Shown here: one piece after another, positions 35,394 through 44,208 of the stretch
How the letters are laid out: every line of letters starts with the position of its first letter
How positions within the stretch are numbered: the first letter of the stretch is position 1
NCBI GenBank assembly: GCA_016281555.1
Contig: JAEEIV010000061.1
Location: 1 to 64,000 of the forward strand
Length of the DNA: 64,000 nt
Source: Lachnospiraceae bacterium
GTDB taxonomy: Bacteria; Bacillota; Clostridia; Lachnospirales; Lachnospiraceae
Direction of reading: 5' to 3'
Made by a program: the position numbers and the translations under genes
Notes under the pieces: generated by a model
The model's database searches: none
What the model was told of the DNA's origin: nothing
What the model saw: only the letters and a program-made list of their open reading frames with translations

Positions 35394-36380
35394 TCACTGT
35401 TCGCGTTCCAATTTCATTTTAATCCGAAGATCGGCTCCCGTCAATAGAATCGGTTCATAACAACTGAGAATTCTCGACGCCGTCCGCTCGGTGTACTGTT
35501 CGCCGAGGTCGTTCAGCAGAAGATTTGTGGAAATGATCGTGCTCTTTTTCAAAAGCAGGCGCTCATTGATGAGGTGGAAGAGCTGTCCCGTCGTGAAACT
35601 GTTCTTCAGTTCCGTCCCGAGGTCGTCAATGATGACGAGATCGGCCTCGTAGAGAGCGAAAAGGGGGTTTTCCGCGGTTTTGTTGGCCGAGCGCGACAAT
35701 GATTCGGAAAACAGGTCAAAGAGCGATATGGCCGAAAAATAAAGCACAGAATGACCGCTGTCCAGGAGCGCCTTCGCGATGCAGTTCGTGAGGAAGGTCT
35801 TTCCGACGCCGGTCTGGCCGTAGAAGAGCAGATTCTTGTGTTCGTAATCGAAGTTTTCGGCGAAGCTGTGGCAGATCTCAATGACCTCGAGCATCCGCTC
35901 GTACTGGGAAGGAGAGCCGTCCGGGGAAGTCCGGTCGTAGAGGTCCGTCCGGAGGGTACCGAAGTTTTCCTCTTCCAGAACGGATTCCAGATGGCTGTCG
36001 CGGTAGAGCACTTCGCGCTCCCTCCGCTTAAAGCAGCGGCACTTCTTTCCGTCGACGTACCCCGTGTCACGGCAGGCAGGACAGGTATAGACCGGGAGAA
36101 AGTCCTCTTCCGTAAGACCTGCGTCCGCGAGGAGTTCCTGCCGTTCCGCTTCGAGGGCGTCCCGTTCGTCGCTTAAGCGGGCAATGGCGTCCGCATCCTT
36201 CCGGATGGCCGCTCTCGCCCGTTCGGCCGCGTTTTCATTGGCTGCGATCCGGTTTTCCAGAATGGACGGATGCGCCTCGTAGATCTTCCGGAGTTTCTCG
36301 TCCAGCTGCGATTTATGAAACCGCCGCAGCTCCTCGTATTCCGCCATGATCGCGTCGAATTCTCTGTTCGGAAGACTCAT
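35394..36380 (-). CDS. dnaI: DnaI/DnaC-type helicase loader ATPase
   Basis: This 328-aa AAA+ protein has an N-terminal helical part, a cysteine cluster CPACRDTGYVDGKKCRCF (about residues 100-120) that probably binds zinc, then Walker A YGQTGVGKTF near residue 190 and Walker B DLVIIDDLGTE near residue 250. Such proteins load the replicative helicase DnaB/DnaC at origins or restart sites. The start overlaps the dnaD stop by four bases, so the two are translationally coupled. Confidence 0.9.
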   Translation of the reverse strand: MSLPNREFDAIMAEYEELRRFHKSQLDEKLRKIYEAHPSILENRIAANENAAERARAAIRKDADAIARLSDERDALEAERQELLADAGLTEEDFLPVYTCPACRDTGYVDGKKCRCFKRREREVLYRDSHLESVLEEENFGTLRTDLYDRTSPDGSPSQYERMLEVIEICHSFAENFDYEHKNLLFYGQTGVGKTFLTNCIAKALLDSGHSVLYFSAISLFDLFSESLSRSANKTAENPLFALYEADLVIIDDLGTELKNSFTTGQLFHLINERLLLKKSTIISTNLLLNDLGEQYTERTASRILSCYEPILLTGADLRIKMKLEREQ

Positions 36381-37453
36381 ATCGCACCCCGTTTCTCTTT
36401 CTCATTGCGCGGCGCAAACAGCGCGTCGTAATCCGTGTGACGTTCCGGGAAATTATGGAACGAGGTCTTCTTCACCGGCGCGGGACGCACACCCTTGGCG
36501 GTCTTTCCGGAGTGATGCTGTTCGTCGAGCACGCGGATCTCCTCCATCGTCGACGCCCCGGCGTCCTTCCAGCTTTTCAGAATGCCGTTCGCATACTTGA
36601 AATCCGGCGCGTGCAGGGTATCGAGCGTCCGCCGGCAGGCTTCCAGAACGATCGGCAGGTCGAAATCGGCCGTCCATTCGGAGATGAACTTCATTTCCGT
36701 TTCGCCGGGTTCGCGGTTCCGGATGCCGAACGAGGACATGATGCCGTACACGGTCTTGTTCCGGGCTGCGTTCTTCGCGCGGATGGCCTCGACGGAGGTC
36801 AGTCCCTCGTCCTTCCAGCTTCCGGCAACGGTCTTAATGTACTGCGGGGAAGAGCCGCCGCGGTCGATGCAGTACTCGATCAGGTATTCCACCACGTCCG
36901 CCTTTTTCTCCAGCGTAAGGTACGCCGTGGCAATGGCGTCGCGCATGGCGGAGTTCACCGGTTTCTTCAGATAATATTCCGCAAGGGAGAGGATCTCGGT
37001 GAAGTCTGCGTCGTCAAAGAGCGCGTCGATGTCGAACACCGGAGAGGCCGGTGCAGGGGCCGGAACGGACGGGGCAGGCGCAGAGGATACGGTCACCTCC
37101 TGAACGGGACGGGCGGAGAGTTTCGCCGGCGCTTCCCGTTCGGAAGAAGGGGCCACCTTCCGTACGGGAAGCAGCATGATGTCCGACAGCTCGCCGTCGG
37201 AATAGCCGAGAGAGAGCAGACCTTTTTCCACCCAGTAATGCAATGCGAGCGTGACTTTATTCGGCGTCACGTCAAACCGGTCCGCCATGTCGCGTACGGA
37301 CAGAAGGACGGACGGATCCAGCATGGACCGGAGAAGATAGAGATAGAGCTTCAGCGAAAGCTCGGGCGCTTCCGCAAGATAACTGTCGACGAATTCAACG
37401 GGTATATCAAAGGACGAAACGGCATTTTCGGTCCTGAGGCTGAGTTTCTTCAT
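36377..37453 (-). CDS. dnaD: DnaD-domain replication initiation protein
   Basis: This 358-aa protein has an N-terminal winged-helix part (about residues 10-115), a Pro/Ala-rich linker near 150-165 and two C-terminal DnaB_2/DnaD domains: about residues 175-245 (ILSLAEYYLKKPVNSAMRDA...IKTVAGSWKDEGLTS) and 258-325 (ANGILKSWKDAGAST), each ending in the YIKxxxxxWxxxG-like motif. It recruits the helicase loader encoded next. The ATG at 37453 has an AGGT ribosome site; a longer frame from 37582 would cover the promoter and is rejected. Confidence 0.88.
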   Translation of the reverse strand: MKKLSLRTENAVSSFDIPVEFVDSYLAEAPELSLKLYLYLLRSMLDPSVLLSVRDMADRFDVTPNKVTLALHYWVEKGLLSLGYSDGELSDIMLLPVRKVAPSSEREAPAKLSARPVQEVTVSSAPAPSVPAPAPASPVFDIDALFDDADFTEILSLAEYYLKKPVNSAMRDAIATAYLTLEKKADVVEYLIEYCIDRGGSSPQYIKTVAGSWKDEGLTSVEAIRAKNAARNKTVYGIMSSFGIRNREPGETEMKFISEWTADFDLPIVLEACRRTLDTLHAPDFKYANGILKSWKDAGASTMEEIRVLDEQHHSGKTAKGVRPAPVKKTSFHNFPERHTDYDALFAPRNEKEKRGAI

Positions 37454-37512
37454 GGTGTTACCTGACTTTCCGTAAAACAAGAACCGAGACGAAGTGCATC
37501 GGTTCCGGTACA

Positions 37513-37540
37513 AGTATAGCACATTTTCCGAAATTGAAAA
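37513..37540 (-). promoter_or_regulatory. sigma-A promoter of the dnaD-dnaI-prs operon
   Basis: On the minus strand TTTTCA (37540-37535), 16 bp, and TATACT (37518-37513), with TG two bases before the -10 hexamer (extended -10). Confidence 0.6.
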
Positions 37541-37583
37541 GAGCACCTCCGGAGCGGCGTTTTGGAAAACTTTTCCGTGCAAA

Positions 37584-37680
37584 TGTGGAAATTTTCCACT
37601 AAAGCAAGCAGATTCCGCGGCTTTTTACGCCGGAAGGAAGTGGAAAACTTCGGCGTGGAAAATGTGGAAAATGTGGAAAA
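37584..37680. repeat. cluster of DnaA-box-like 9-mers upstream of dnaD
   Basis: The 9-mer TGTGGAAAA (reverse complement TTTTCCACA, one base from the DnaA box TTATCCACA) occurs at 37663-37671 and 37672-37680, with one-base variants at 37584, 37592 (opposite strand), 37639 and 37654. The last three plus-strand copies are exactly adjacent with a 9-bp period. The cluster lies 44-140 bp upstream of the dnaD promoter. No dnaA or dnaN gene is in view. Confidence 0.55.
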
Positions 37681-37823
37681 TTCTCGGGACAGCAAAGAGA
37701 AAAGCAGAAGATCCGCGTGTTTTACACATCCGCCGGGATCCGCGTCATTTGTCGAAAACTTTTTTTTCAGCGCCGTTTCGTCCCCGCAAACGGGGACAAA
37801 AGAATGACAAAAAGAGAGAAGTA

Positions 37824-37874
37824 TGATATACTTTTCCCGTGCCGGTCCGGCATTCAGTCCGGCACGCGGGAAAA
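37824..37874 (+). promoter_or_regulatory. extended -10 promoter overlapping an inverted repeat
   Basis: TGATATACT (37824-37832) is an extended -10 element. Immediately downstream TTTTCCCGTGCCGG (37832-37845) pairs with 37859-37874 apart from a two-base bulge, so the start site lies inside a 14-bp inverted repeat that ends just before the ribosome site of the membrane-protein gene. It may be an operator or a leader hairpin. Confidence 0.45.
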
Positions 37875-37885
37875 AGGGGAGAAAG

Positions 37886-38614
37886 ATGAAAAGCGGAAAG
37901 GTACTCAGGATCCTCTGGCTGGCGGCGTTTCTTCTGACGGAAGGCTGTCTGTACGCCGTCATCCTCATCGGCGAGGCCTGCGGGGCGGACGAAACGGCGC
38001 TCCGGTTCATTTCCGTCGCCGTCGCCTGCTTTTTCTCCGCGGAACTGCTGTTTTTCAAGCGGGGCCTTGAGGAGTTCCTGCTCCTTGCCGCCATGCTGTT
38101 CACGGTCGCAGCGGACGTGTTTCTCGTGCTTCTGGACAGTCATTACGAGCTGGCGGTCGGCCTCTTCCTCGCCGCGCAATGCCTGCACGGGGTCCGGATC
38201 CTCACCGGCGCCAAACGCCGGCTCTGGCCGTCGTTTCTTGTCAGGCTGTTACTCAGCATTCAGGCCGTCATCGGCCTCGTCGCGGGCGGGGCCCTCTTCT
38301 GGCTGACCGCGCTCGGAGCGCTGTACGCGGTGGAGATCCTCGGGAACCTCGTCGACTCCTGCATCAGCATTGCCCGGGACCGGCGGTTCATCCTGTCGGC
38401 GGTCGGCTTTCTCCTGTTCATCCTCTGCGACGTCACGGTGGCCGCGAACGGGATCGCCTGGCTCTGGGAGCTTCCGGAAAACTGGCTTCATTTTCTTTCA
38501 TCCCTGACCTGGGCGTTCTACCTGCCCTCTCAGGTGCTCATTGTCGTCTCGGCCCTCGGCCGGACGGAACAGAAAGCCCCTCCTGTGACGGACGGGGCGG
38601 AAAAGGAGAACTGA
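37886..38614 (+). CDS. multi-pass membrane protein, weakly YhhN/TMEM86-like
   Basis: This 242-aa protein has seven to eight membrane helices. The spacing of an acidic residue after a helix (VAADVFLVLLD), a later FILCDVTVAANG and a C-terminal FYLPSQVLIVVSAL recall the YhhN/TMEM86 lysoplasmalogenase family, but the match is weak and should be treated as a suggestion. The start at 37886 has AAGGGGAG. The aldo/keto reductase gene begins three bases after its stop, so both are in one unit. Confidence 0.6.
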   Translation: MKSGKVLRILWLAAFLLTEGCLYAVILIGEACGADETALRFISVAVACFFSAELLFFKRGLEEFLLLAAMLFTVAADVFLVLLDSHYELAVGLFLAAQCLHGVRILTGAKRRLWPSFLVRLLLSIQAVIGLVAGGALFWLTALGALYAVEILGNLVDSCISIARDRRFILSAVGFLLFILCDVTVAANGIAWLWELPENWLHFLSSLTWAFYLPSQVLIVVSALGRTEQKAPPVTDGAEKEN

Positions 38615-38617
38615 TCC

Positions 38618-39793
38618 ATGCAATACAGAAAAGACCGCTACGGCAATGACCTTTCGCTCCTCGGCTATGGGTGCATGCGCTTCTCATTGAAGGGCGGGAA
38701 GCCGGACGTCGAGAAGACGGAAAAGGAACTGCTGTATGCGATCGAGCAGGGCGTCAATTACTTCGACGCGGCCTACATTTATCCGAACATCGAGGCGACG
38801 CTCGGCGAGATCCTGGAACGGAACCGGCTCCGGGACCGGGTCTACATCGCCACGAAACTGCCGCATTACCTCCTGAAAAAGAAAGAGGATCCGGAGCGGA
38901 TTTTCCGGGAAGAACTGTCGCGGCTTAAGACGGATCATGTGGACTATTATCTGATGCACATGCTGCCGGACGTGAAGGTCTGGGAGAAACTGAAAGACCT
39001 CGGCATCGTGGAGTGGCTGGCGGAAAAGAAGCGCACGGGCGAGGTCCGGCAGGTCGGTTTTTCCTATCACGGCGGCGCGGACATGTTTTTACAGCTCCTC
39101 GATTCGTACGACTGGGATTTCTGCCAGATCCAGTACAATTATTTAGACGAAAACACGCAGGCGGGCGTGACCGGATTGAAAGCCGCAGCGGCGAAGGGCA
39201 TTCCGGTCATCATCATGGAGCCGCTTCGCGGCGGACGTCTCGTGAATCACCTGCCGAAGCGGGCGAAGCAGGCGTTCGACAAGGCGGCGGTGAAACGCTC
39301 CCCCGCGGAATGGGGCTTCCGCTGGCTCTACAATCAGCCGGAAGTCACGGTCGTCCTCTCGGGCATGAATTCGATGGAAATGGTCGAAGAGAACGTACGG
39401 ATCGCGTCCGAAACCGCAGCCGGATCGCTCTCCGAAGAGGAAATGAAGATCTACAAGACCGCGATCGACGCTTTCAACCGGGACGTCAAAGTCGGCTGCA
39501 CGGGCTGCCGCTACTGCATGCCCTGTCCGCACAACGTCGACATTCCCGGCATTTTCGCAGCTTACAATCACCGCTACACCGACGGACTCTATCCCGCATT
39601 GAAGGAATACGTGATGTGCGAAGTGCTCCGGAAGGTGCCGACGGTCTTGACGAACTGCGTCGGCTGCGGGGCGTGCGAGAGGCATTGCCCGCAGAAGATC
39701 GAGATCCGGAAAATGCTGAAAAAGGCCGGGCGGGTCCTGGAAAATCCGGCCGTGAAGATCGTGAAATGGGTCTCGCCGAAGATCGTGAAGTGA
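38618..39793 (+). CDS. aldo/keto reductase with C-terminal 4Fe-4S ferredoxin domain
   Basis: This 391-aa protein has an N-terminal aldo/keto reductase barrel (RYGNDLSLLGYGCMRF, then NYFDAAYIYPN with the catalytic Asp/Tyr region) and a C-terminal ferredoxin-like part. Cysteines 294, 297, 300 and 303 form one CxxCxxCxxC-type cluster and 347, 350, 353 and 357 a second. This fusion is common in anaerobic Clostridia and Bacteroides; substrates are unknown. The ribosome site is AAAAGGAG at 38602-38608. Confidence 0.9.
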   Translation: MQYRKDRYGNDLSLLGYGCMRFSLKGGKPDVEKTEKELLYAIEQGVNYFDAAYIYPNIEATLGEILERNRLRDRVYIATKLPHYLLKKKEDPERIFREELSRLKTDHVDYYLMHMLPDVKVWEKLKDLGIVEWLAEKKRTGEVRQVGFSYHGGADMFLQLLDSYDWDFCQIQYNYLDENTQAGVTGLKAAAAKGIPVIIMEPLRGGRLVNHLPKRAKQAFDKAAVKRSPAEWGFRWLYNQPEVTVVLSGMNSMEMVEENVRIASETAAGSLSEEEMKIYKTAIDAFNRDVKVGCTGCRYCMPCPHNVDIPGIFAAYNHRYTDGLYPALKEYVMCEVLRKVPTVLTNCVGCGACERHCPQKIEIRKMLKKAGRVLENPAVKIVKWVSPKIVK

Positions 39794-39810
39794 GCGAAAG
39801 GGGAAACGGC

Positions 39811-41745
39811 TTGAATTACAGGTTTCTTTCTGTCAAATCGGAAGAAGAGGCAATGATCCGGGCGCTCTTTGAAGACCGGCCGGAGACGGCCGTGTTTTCC
39901 GAAGAGGAGACGGCGGACGCGGAAGGGACGGTCGTCACGGTGACGCTGTCCGGTCTCACCAATACGGAAGCCGGTCATTCTCTGCATCTTTCCGGCGGTC
40001 CGGAACGCTATACGCTGGAATACTCGTCCCGGACAGCCCTGTGCCGCGGCATCGGGCGGCTCCTTCAGGCGGCGGCACGCGGCGGGGAGACCGAAGAATC
40101 GGAAACGTTGTCTTTTGAGCGGATCCTTCCTATGATCGACTGCTCGAGAAACGCGGTGCCGAAGATCGAAACGCTGAAGCGGTTTGTCAGAACGACGGCG
40201 TTGCTCGGCTTCAACGCGCTCATGCTTTACACCGAGGATACGTATGAAGTCGCGGGCGAGCCGTATTTCGGGCATCTGCGCGGACGCTATACGGAAGAGG
40301 AACTGAAGGAACTGGATCGCTTTGCGGCGCGGTTCGGCGTGGAACTCATTCCCTGCATTCAGACGCTCGCCCACCTCGACGCGATCTTCAAATGGCAGGA
40401 ATACGCGGCGAGGAAAGACTGGGACAACATCCTGAATCCGGCGGACGAAAGAAACTATGAACTGATCGAGCGGTGCATTGCTTCCTGCAGGCGTGCGTTC
40501 ACCTCCCGGCGGATCCACATCGGCATGGACGAGGCGTATCTGCTCGGCCGCGGTCATTATCTCGAAACCATGGGGTACCGGCCGTCCTCGGAGATCATGA
40601 AGGAGCATCTTGGGAAGGTGCTGGAACTTTGCCGGAAATACGGCTTTCAGGCGGAACTCTGGAGCGACATGTTCTTCCGGATGTCGACAAAAAGCCATAC
40701 GTATTACGACCCCGACATTCAGATCACGAAAGAGGTGAAGGCGGCCGTCCCGGAGGATGCGACGCTCGTCTATTGGGACTATTATTCCGTGGACGCGGAG
40801 CGGTATGAACGCATGTTCCAAAACCACGAGGAGCTGACGGACCGGATCTCGTTTGCAGGCGGCACTTCCTCCTGGTACGGGCTCGTGCCGATGACGCGTT
40901 TTTCCCTGAACGCGGCGAAAACGGCGCTTGCATCGGCACTAGGCCACCGGGTCCGCGAGATCATCGTCACGGCCTGGGGCGACGACGGCGCTGCCTGTCC
41001 TCTCTTTTCCGTCCTTCCGACCCTCGTTCTCTACGCGGAGGGCGCCTGGGGGCAGGGAACGGATGATGAGACGGCGGCGGAAGTCATGAGATCGCTTTTC
41101 GGTCTCGATCTCAATGCCTATCTCGAACTCGAAGCGCTGCAATGCCTCCCCGGGCGGACGAACTTCGGCAAAAAGCCGATGAATCCCACGAAATACCTGT
41201 TTTATCAGGATCCTTTGCAAGGAAAGTATGAAGCGCACGTGCCCGAGGGAGCGGAGGCGCACTTCCGGGCGGAATCCGGAAAACTCCGGGCCTTCACGGA
41301 AAACGGCGCCTTCGGTGAATTCCGTTACGTCGGCGAGACGGTGACTGCCTTCGCGGACGCCCTTTCTCTGAAAGGCGAATTCGGCAGGGTGATCCGGCAA
41401 TGTTACGTCAAACCGAAAGAAGAGGCGAAACCGTTCCTTCTGGCGCTGCTCCGCGACCGGATCCCGCACCTGAGGTCAGCGCTTTCCCGCTTCCATGAAG
41501 CGTTCCGGACCGGATGGATGACGGAAAACAAGCCGTTCGGCTATGAGGTCATGGACGTCCGTTTGTCCGGCGTCGAGGCGCGCGTCCGTTATGCGGAACA
41601 GGTGCTTTCGGACTATCTCGAAGGAAAGACGGACCGGATCCCGGAACTCGAGGAAGAGATCCTGCCGGTCAAGCCGGCGGAGGACGGCGATTTGATCAGC
41701 GAGAATGTTTGGTCCGGGATCGTAACGGCGTCAATCATAAAGTAG
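39811..41745 (+). CDS. GH20-like beta-N-acetylhexosaminidase
   Basis: This 644-aa protein has the GH20 barrel with the catalytic pair in HIGMDEAY (Asp240-Glu241), a preceding substrate motif around FNALMLYTEDTYEV, and the tryptophan-rich LVYWDYYS and AWGDDGA segments. It has no signal peptide, so it probably acts inside the cell on imported glycans or glycosides of N-acetylhexosamines. The start is a TTG at 39811 with AAAGGGG seven bases upstream; ATG 39853 is the next option. A much longer in-frame reading back to 39013 overlaps the reductase gene and lacks protein-like sequence. Confidence 0.82.
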   Translation: MNYRFLSVKSEEEAMIRALFEDRPETAVFSEEETADAEGTVVTVTLSGLTNTEAGHSLHLSGGPERYTLEYSSRTALCRGIGRLLQAAARGGETEESETLSFERILPMIDCSRNAVPKIETLKRFVRTTALLGFNALMLYTEDTYEVAGEPYFGHLRGRYTEEELKELDRFAARFGVELIPCIQTLAHLDAIFKWQEYAARKDWDNILNPADERNYELIERCIASCRRAFTSRRIHIGMDEAYLLGRGHYLETMGYRPSSEIMKEHLGKVLELCRKYGFQAELWSDMFFRMSTKSHTYYDPDIQITKEVKAAVPEDATLVYWDYYSVDAERYERMFQNHEELTDRISFAGGTSSWYGLVPMTRFSLNAAKTALASALGHRVREIIVTAWGDDGAACPLFSVLPTLVLYAEGAWGQGTDDETAAEVMRSLFGLDLNAYLELEALQCLPGRTNFGKKPMNPTKYLFYQDPLQGKYEAHVPEGAEAHFRAESGKLRAFTENGAFGEFRYVGETVTAFADALSLKGEFGRVIRQCYVKPKEEAKPFLLALLRDRIPHLRSALSRFHEAFRTGWMTENKPFGYEVMDVRLSGVEARVRYAEQVLSDYLEGKTDRIPELEEEILPVKPAEDGDLISENVWSGIVTASIIK

Positions 41746-41770
41746 ACAGCGGTCCCTGAAAGGACATGCC

Positions 41771-41839
41771 ATGTCGGAGCGGGAAGAGAGCCGCGTCAGA
41801 TTGGTAATCGGTGTGCACTGCATGGAGCAGAACTCATGA
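41771..41839 (+). CDS. possible 22-aa leader ORF
   Basis: A short frame starts at 41771 after AAAGGA and codes for 22 residues beginning MSEREESRVRL. Its TGA overlaps the start of the next gene (ATGA at 41836-41839), which would allow translational coupling. It may be chance. Confidence 0.3.
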   Translation: MSEREESRVRLVIGVHCMEQNS

Positions 41840-42324
41840 GTTTCACGAATACGGATGAACTCTTCGGAGTCATGAAAGACGAACTGAAAAGAATGCCTGC
41901 CGCGCGTCCCGAAGATGTGTGGCTGCTGCTTTACGAGAACGAGTTCGGCCCGGAACCGTTTGACGGGACGGAAGAGGAATTGCAAAACGGACTCGAGGCG
42001 GACATGGCGTCCGTGGAATACGAGGAAGACGCGGAACTTAGCGGCGGGACGGAGGAAAGCTTCAGGGCGAAACTCGACTGGGTCACGGAACATTTTCAGG
42101 AATTCAAATTCCGGTTTTCCAAACAGGAATGGACGGATCTTCTGGAGCGCCGGACAGAAGCGGCTGCGGAAGAGACGGAAGACGACGGGGCGGAAAAAGA
42201 GGCGGAGCTGCCGGAAACGAACCGGATCCTGCTTCGCGTGGTCATTGGCCTCATCCTTTGCTTGCTCGCGGTCGGTCTCGCGGTGGCCGGCAGGATCCTT
42301 TACACGGCGATCGTATTGAAATGA
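41836..42324 (+). CDS. uncharacterised protein with C-terminal membrane anchor
   Basis: This 162-aa acidic protein has no recognised domain. Residues 1-130 are hydrophilic (about one quarter Glu/Asp), and one membrane helix lies near residues 134-157, leaving most of the protein probably cytosolic (tail-anchored). GGAG lies seven bases upstream of the ATG. Its stop overlaps the start of the GNAT gene by four bases. Confidence 0.65.
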   Translation: MSFTNTDELFGVMKDELKRMPAARPEDVWLLLYENEFGPEPFDGTEEELQNGLEADMASVEYEEDAELSGGTEESFRAKLDWVTEHFQEFKFRFSKQEWTDLLERRTEAAAEETEDDGAEKEAELPETNRILLRVVIGLILCLLAVGLAVAGRILYTAIVLK

Positions 42325-43160
42325 TCCGGGATACAGTAAAAAATGATGATAGAAGGATCGCAAGGATCGATCGGGAAGGCGCGAAGGAGATCCGGTTTCA
42401 CGGGGACGTGATCCCGGAAACCGTGCTGGTCTCGGAATTCGGGGCATACCTTGCGGGCTTCGGGTACGTGCTTCGCGGGCAGGGTCCGTACCTGCACCTC
42501 GTCGTTCGCGTGAATCCGCGGTCGGTGCATGCCGCCGAAGCCGCGGAAGAACTGTTCGGTGCGTTGAAATCCTGGTTTTTGAAGTACCGTAAGCAGGCGG
42601 GCACGCCCCGTCCGGTTCTCAGGCTCTGGTGCCGGGACAGGGAAGACGCCTACCGGGAGTTTCTCGAAGAAAACGGCTTCCGGGCGGAAGACCGGATGTT
42701 CGTCATGGAGCGAAAGACTGACCCGGGGGCGCCTTGCGGGAACGAAGAGATCCGAGAACTCTCGTTAATGGCGTCGGAAACCATGGATCGCTACATCCGG
42801 CTGACTAAAGAAGCCTACGGCATGCCCGACCGGGCGGAAGAAATGCGGTACCGCCTTTCCAAAGGACGCGGCAAAGTCTTCGCCCTGCACAAAAACGGCG
42901 TTCCGGTCTCGTTCGTGACGGTCTGGCCGTTTGCTGCCGGGACGTACGCGACGGAGAACGTGTTCACCGTGAAGGCGGAACAAAGAAAAGGGTACGCCGG
43001 GGCATTGCTCAATGAAATCGCGGCCCGCCTCGGAAACGAAGGCGTCGCCAAACTCCGGCTCACGGTGTACGAAGAAGATGAAGAAGCGATCCGGCTGTAC
43101 CGGAAGATCGGGTACCGGACCGCATATACGTTGCTCGAGTACCGGCTCGGCAATGATTGA
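42321..43160 (+). CDS. GNAT-family N-acetyltransferase
   Basis: This 279-aa protein ends in a GNAT domain: acetyl-CoA-binding motif VKAEQRKGYAGALLNEIAARL near residue 220 and the C-terminal LTVYEEDEEAIRLYRKIGYR. The N-terminal 100 residues are less clear and may be a second, degenerate GNAT-like half. The ATG at 42321 overlaps the upstream stop. The acceptor substrate is unknown. Confidence 0.82.
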   Translation: MIRDTVKNDDRRIARIDREGAKEIRFHGDVIPETVLVSEFGAYLAGFGYVLRGQGPYLHLVVRVNPRSVHAAEAAEELFGALKSWFLKYRKQAGTPRPVLRLWCRDREDAYREFLEENGFRAEDRMFVMERKTDPGAPCGNEEIRELSLMASETMDRYIRLTKEAYGMPDRAEEMRYRLSKGRGKVFALHKNGVPVSFVTVWPFAAGTYATENVFTVKAEQRKGYAGALLNEIAARLGNEGVAKLRLTVYEEDEEAIRLYRKIGYRTAYTLLEYRLGND

Positions 43161-43190
43161 AACAGAAAACAACGGCAGAGGGTGAAGAAT

Positions 43191-44090
43191 ATGATGCTTC
43201 ATGAGATCGAACCGAAGAAATACCGCGTGGAATACCGGAACGTTGCGCCGGAACCGAAGGACAAGGTCCTGCTCTATTCCGCGCAGGAGCTCATCGTCCG
43301 GGAGGGAGAGGCGCTCGGCTACCCCACGGTGGAGGAAATCGGAAAGGCGAACTACCGCTATCTCTTTTCCATCGATGAAACGGCCTATTTCTCGATCCTG
43401 GACGAGAATGAGGCGGAGGACATTGCGGTCCGGCTCGTCGTGGCATCGGCGGAGTCGGAGCCCGGAGCGGTCCGTTTCGTCCGGCTTCCGGAACGGAGCG
43501 TCCGCTACCTTTCCCCGAGAGAAGAAGCCTACGCCGGAGCGGTCGGCACGCAACTCGTCGGCTGGTACCGGCGGAGCCGTTTCTGCGGCCGCTGCGGGGC
43601 GAAGACCGAGCACAGCGAAACGGAGCGGATGATGCATTGCCCGAAATGCGGGAACATGATCTACCCCGAGATCCATCCGAGCGTCATCGTCGGGATCTTC
43701 CACGGGGACCGGCTGCTCGTGACGCGGTATAATCCGAAACACATGGAAGTGAGCAACGGCCATCTCTTCAAGGCGCCCGTGCACGAGGCCCTCGTCGCAG
43801 GCTACATCGAAACCGGAGAGACCGCGGAAGAGGCGGTGGAACGGGAAGTGATGGAGGAAGTCGGGCTGAAGGTGAAGAACATCCGGTTCTACCGCGACAC
43901 GCCCTGGCCGTTCTCGGGATCATTGCTCTTTTCCTTCCTCTGCGACGTGGACGGGGACCCGACGATCCGGATCGAGGAGGACGAACTGTCCATGGCCGTA
44001 TTCAAGACGCGCGAGGAAATGCCGGACCGCTCGAAGGAAGTGAGTCTGACGAGCGCGATCATGGAAGATTTCCGGCTCGGGAGATTGTAA
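43191..44090 (+). CDS. nudC: NAD(H) pyrophosphatase, NudC type
   Basis: This 299-aa Nudix hydrolase has the zinc ribbon of NudC (CGRCGAKT and CPKCGNMIYP, about residues 129-155) and the Nudix box GYIETGETAEEAVEREVMEEVG near residue 204, followed by the downstream WPFSGSLLFSF motif that replaces the usual SQPWPFPxS. It hydrolyses NADH to NMNH and AMP and may remove NAD caps from RNA. The ATG at 43191 was chosen because AGAGGGTG ends seven bases upstream; GTG 43182 is too close to that site. Confidence 0.9.
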   Translation: MMLHEIEPKKYRVEYRNVAPEPKDKVLLYSAQELIVREGEALGYPTVEEIGKANYRYLFSIDETAYFSILDENEAEDIAVRLVVASAESEPGAVRFVRLPERSVRYLSPREEAYAGAVGTQLVGWYRRSRFCGRCGAKTEHSETERMMHCPKCGNMIYPEIHPSVIVGIFHGDRLLVTRYNPKHMEVSNGHLFKAPVHEALVAGYIETGETAEEAVEREVMEEVGLKVKNIRFYRDTPWPFSGSLLFSFLCDVDGDPTIRIEEDELSMAVFKTREEMPDRSKEVSLTSAIMEDFRLGRL

Positions 44091-44118
44091 GGAAAAACTG
44101 TGAACTTCTCCGGCGCTC

Positions 44119-44146
44119 TTGATTTATCAAAAAAAACCGTTATAAT
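44119..44146 (+). promoter_or_regulatory. sigma-A promoter of the duplicated-domain lipoprotein
   Basis: TTGATT (44119-44124), 16 bp, TATAAT (44141-44146). The leader holds a short CTGTTC-TTCG-GAACAG hairpin near 44164-44180. Confidence 0.75.
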
Positions 44147-44208
44147 AGATATGTTCTGGGGAGCTGTTCTTCGGAACAGAGGATGCTTCTTAAAAAAGGA
44201 GGAACGTT

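Noticed and set aside
37584..37680. Chromosomal origin (oriC)
   Set aside because: Box-like repeats are present, but no dnaA, dnaN or clear AT-rich unwinding element is seen; kept only as a DnaA-box-like cluster.
37639..37680. CRISPR array
   Set aside because: The repeats are only 9 bp, adjacent without spacers, and no cas gene is present.
39013..39810. In-frame upstream extension of the GH20-like gene
   Set aside because: It overlaps the aldo/keto reductase gene in another frame and is Arg/Gly-rich; the TTG at 39811 has a good ribosome site.
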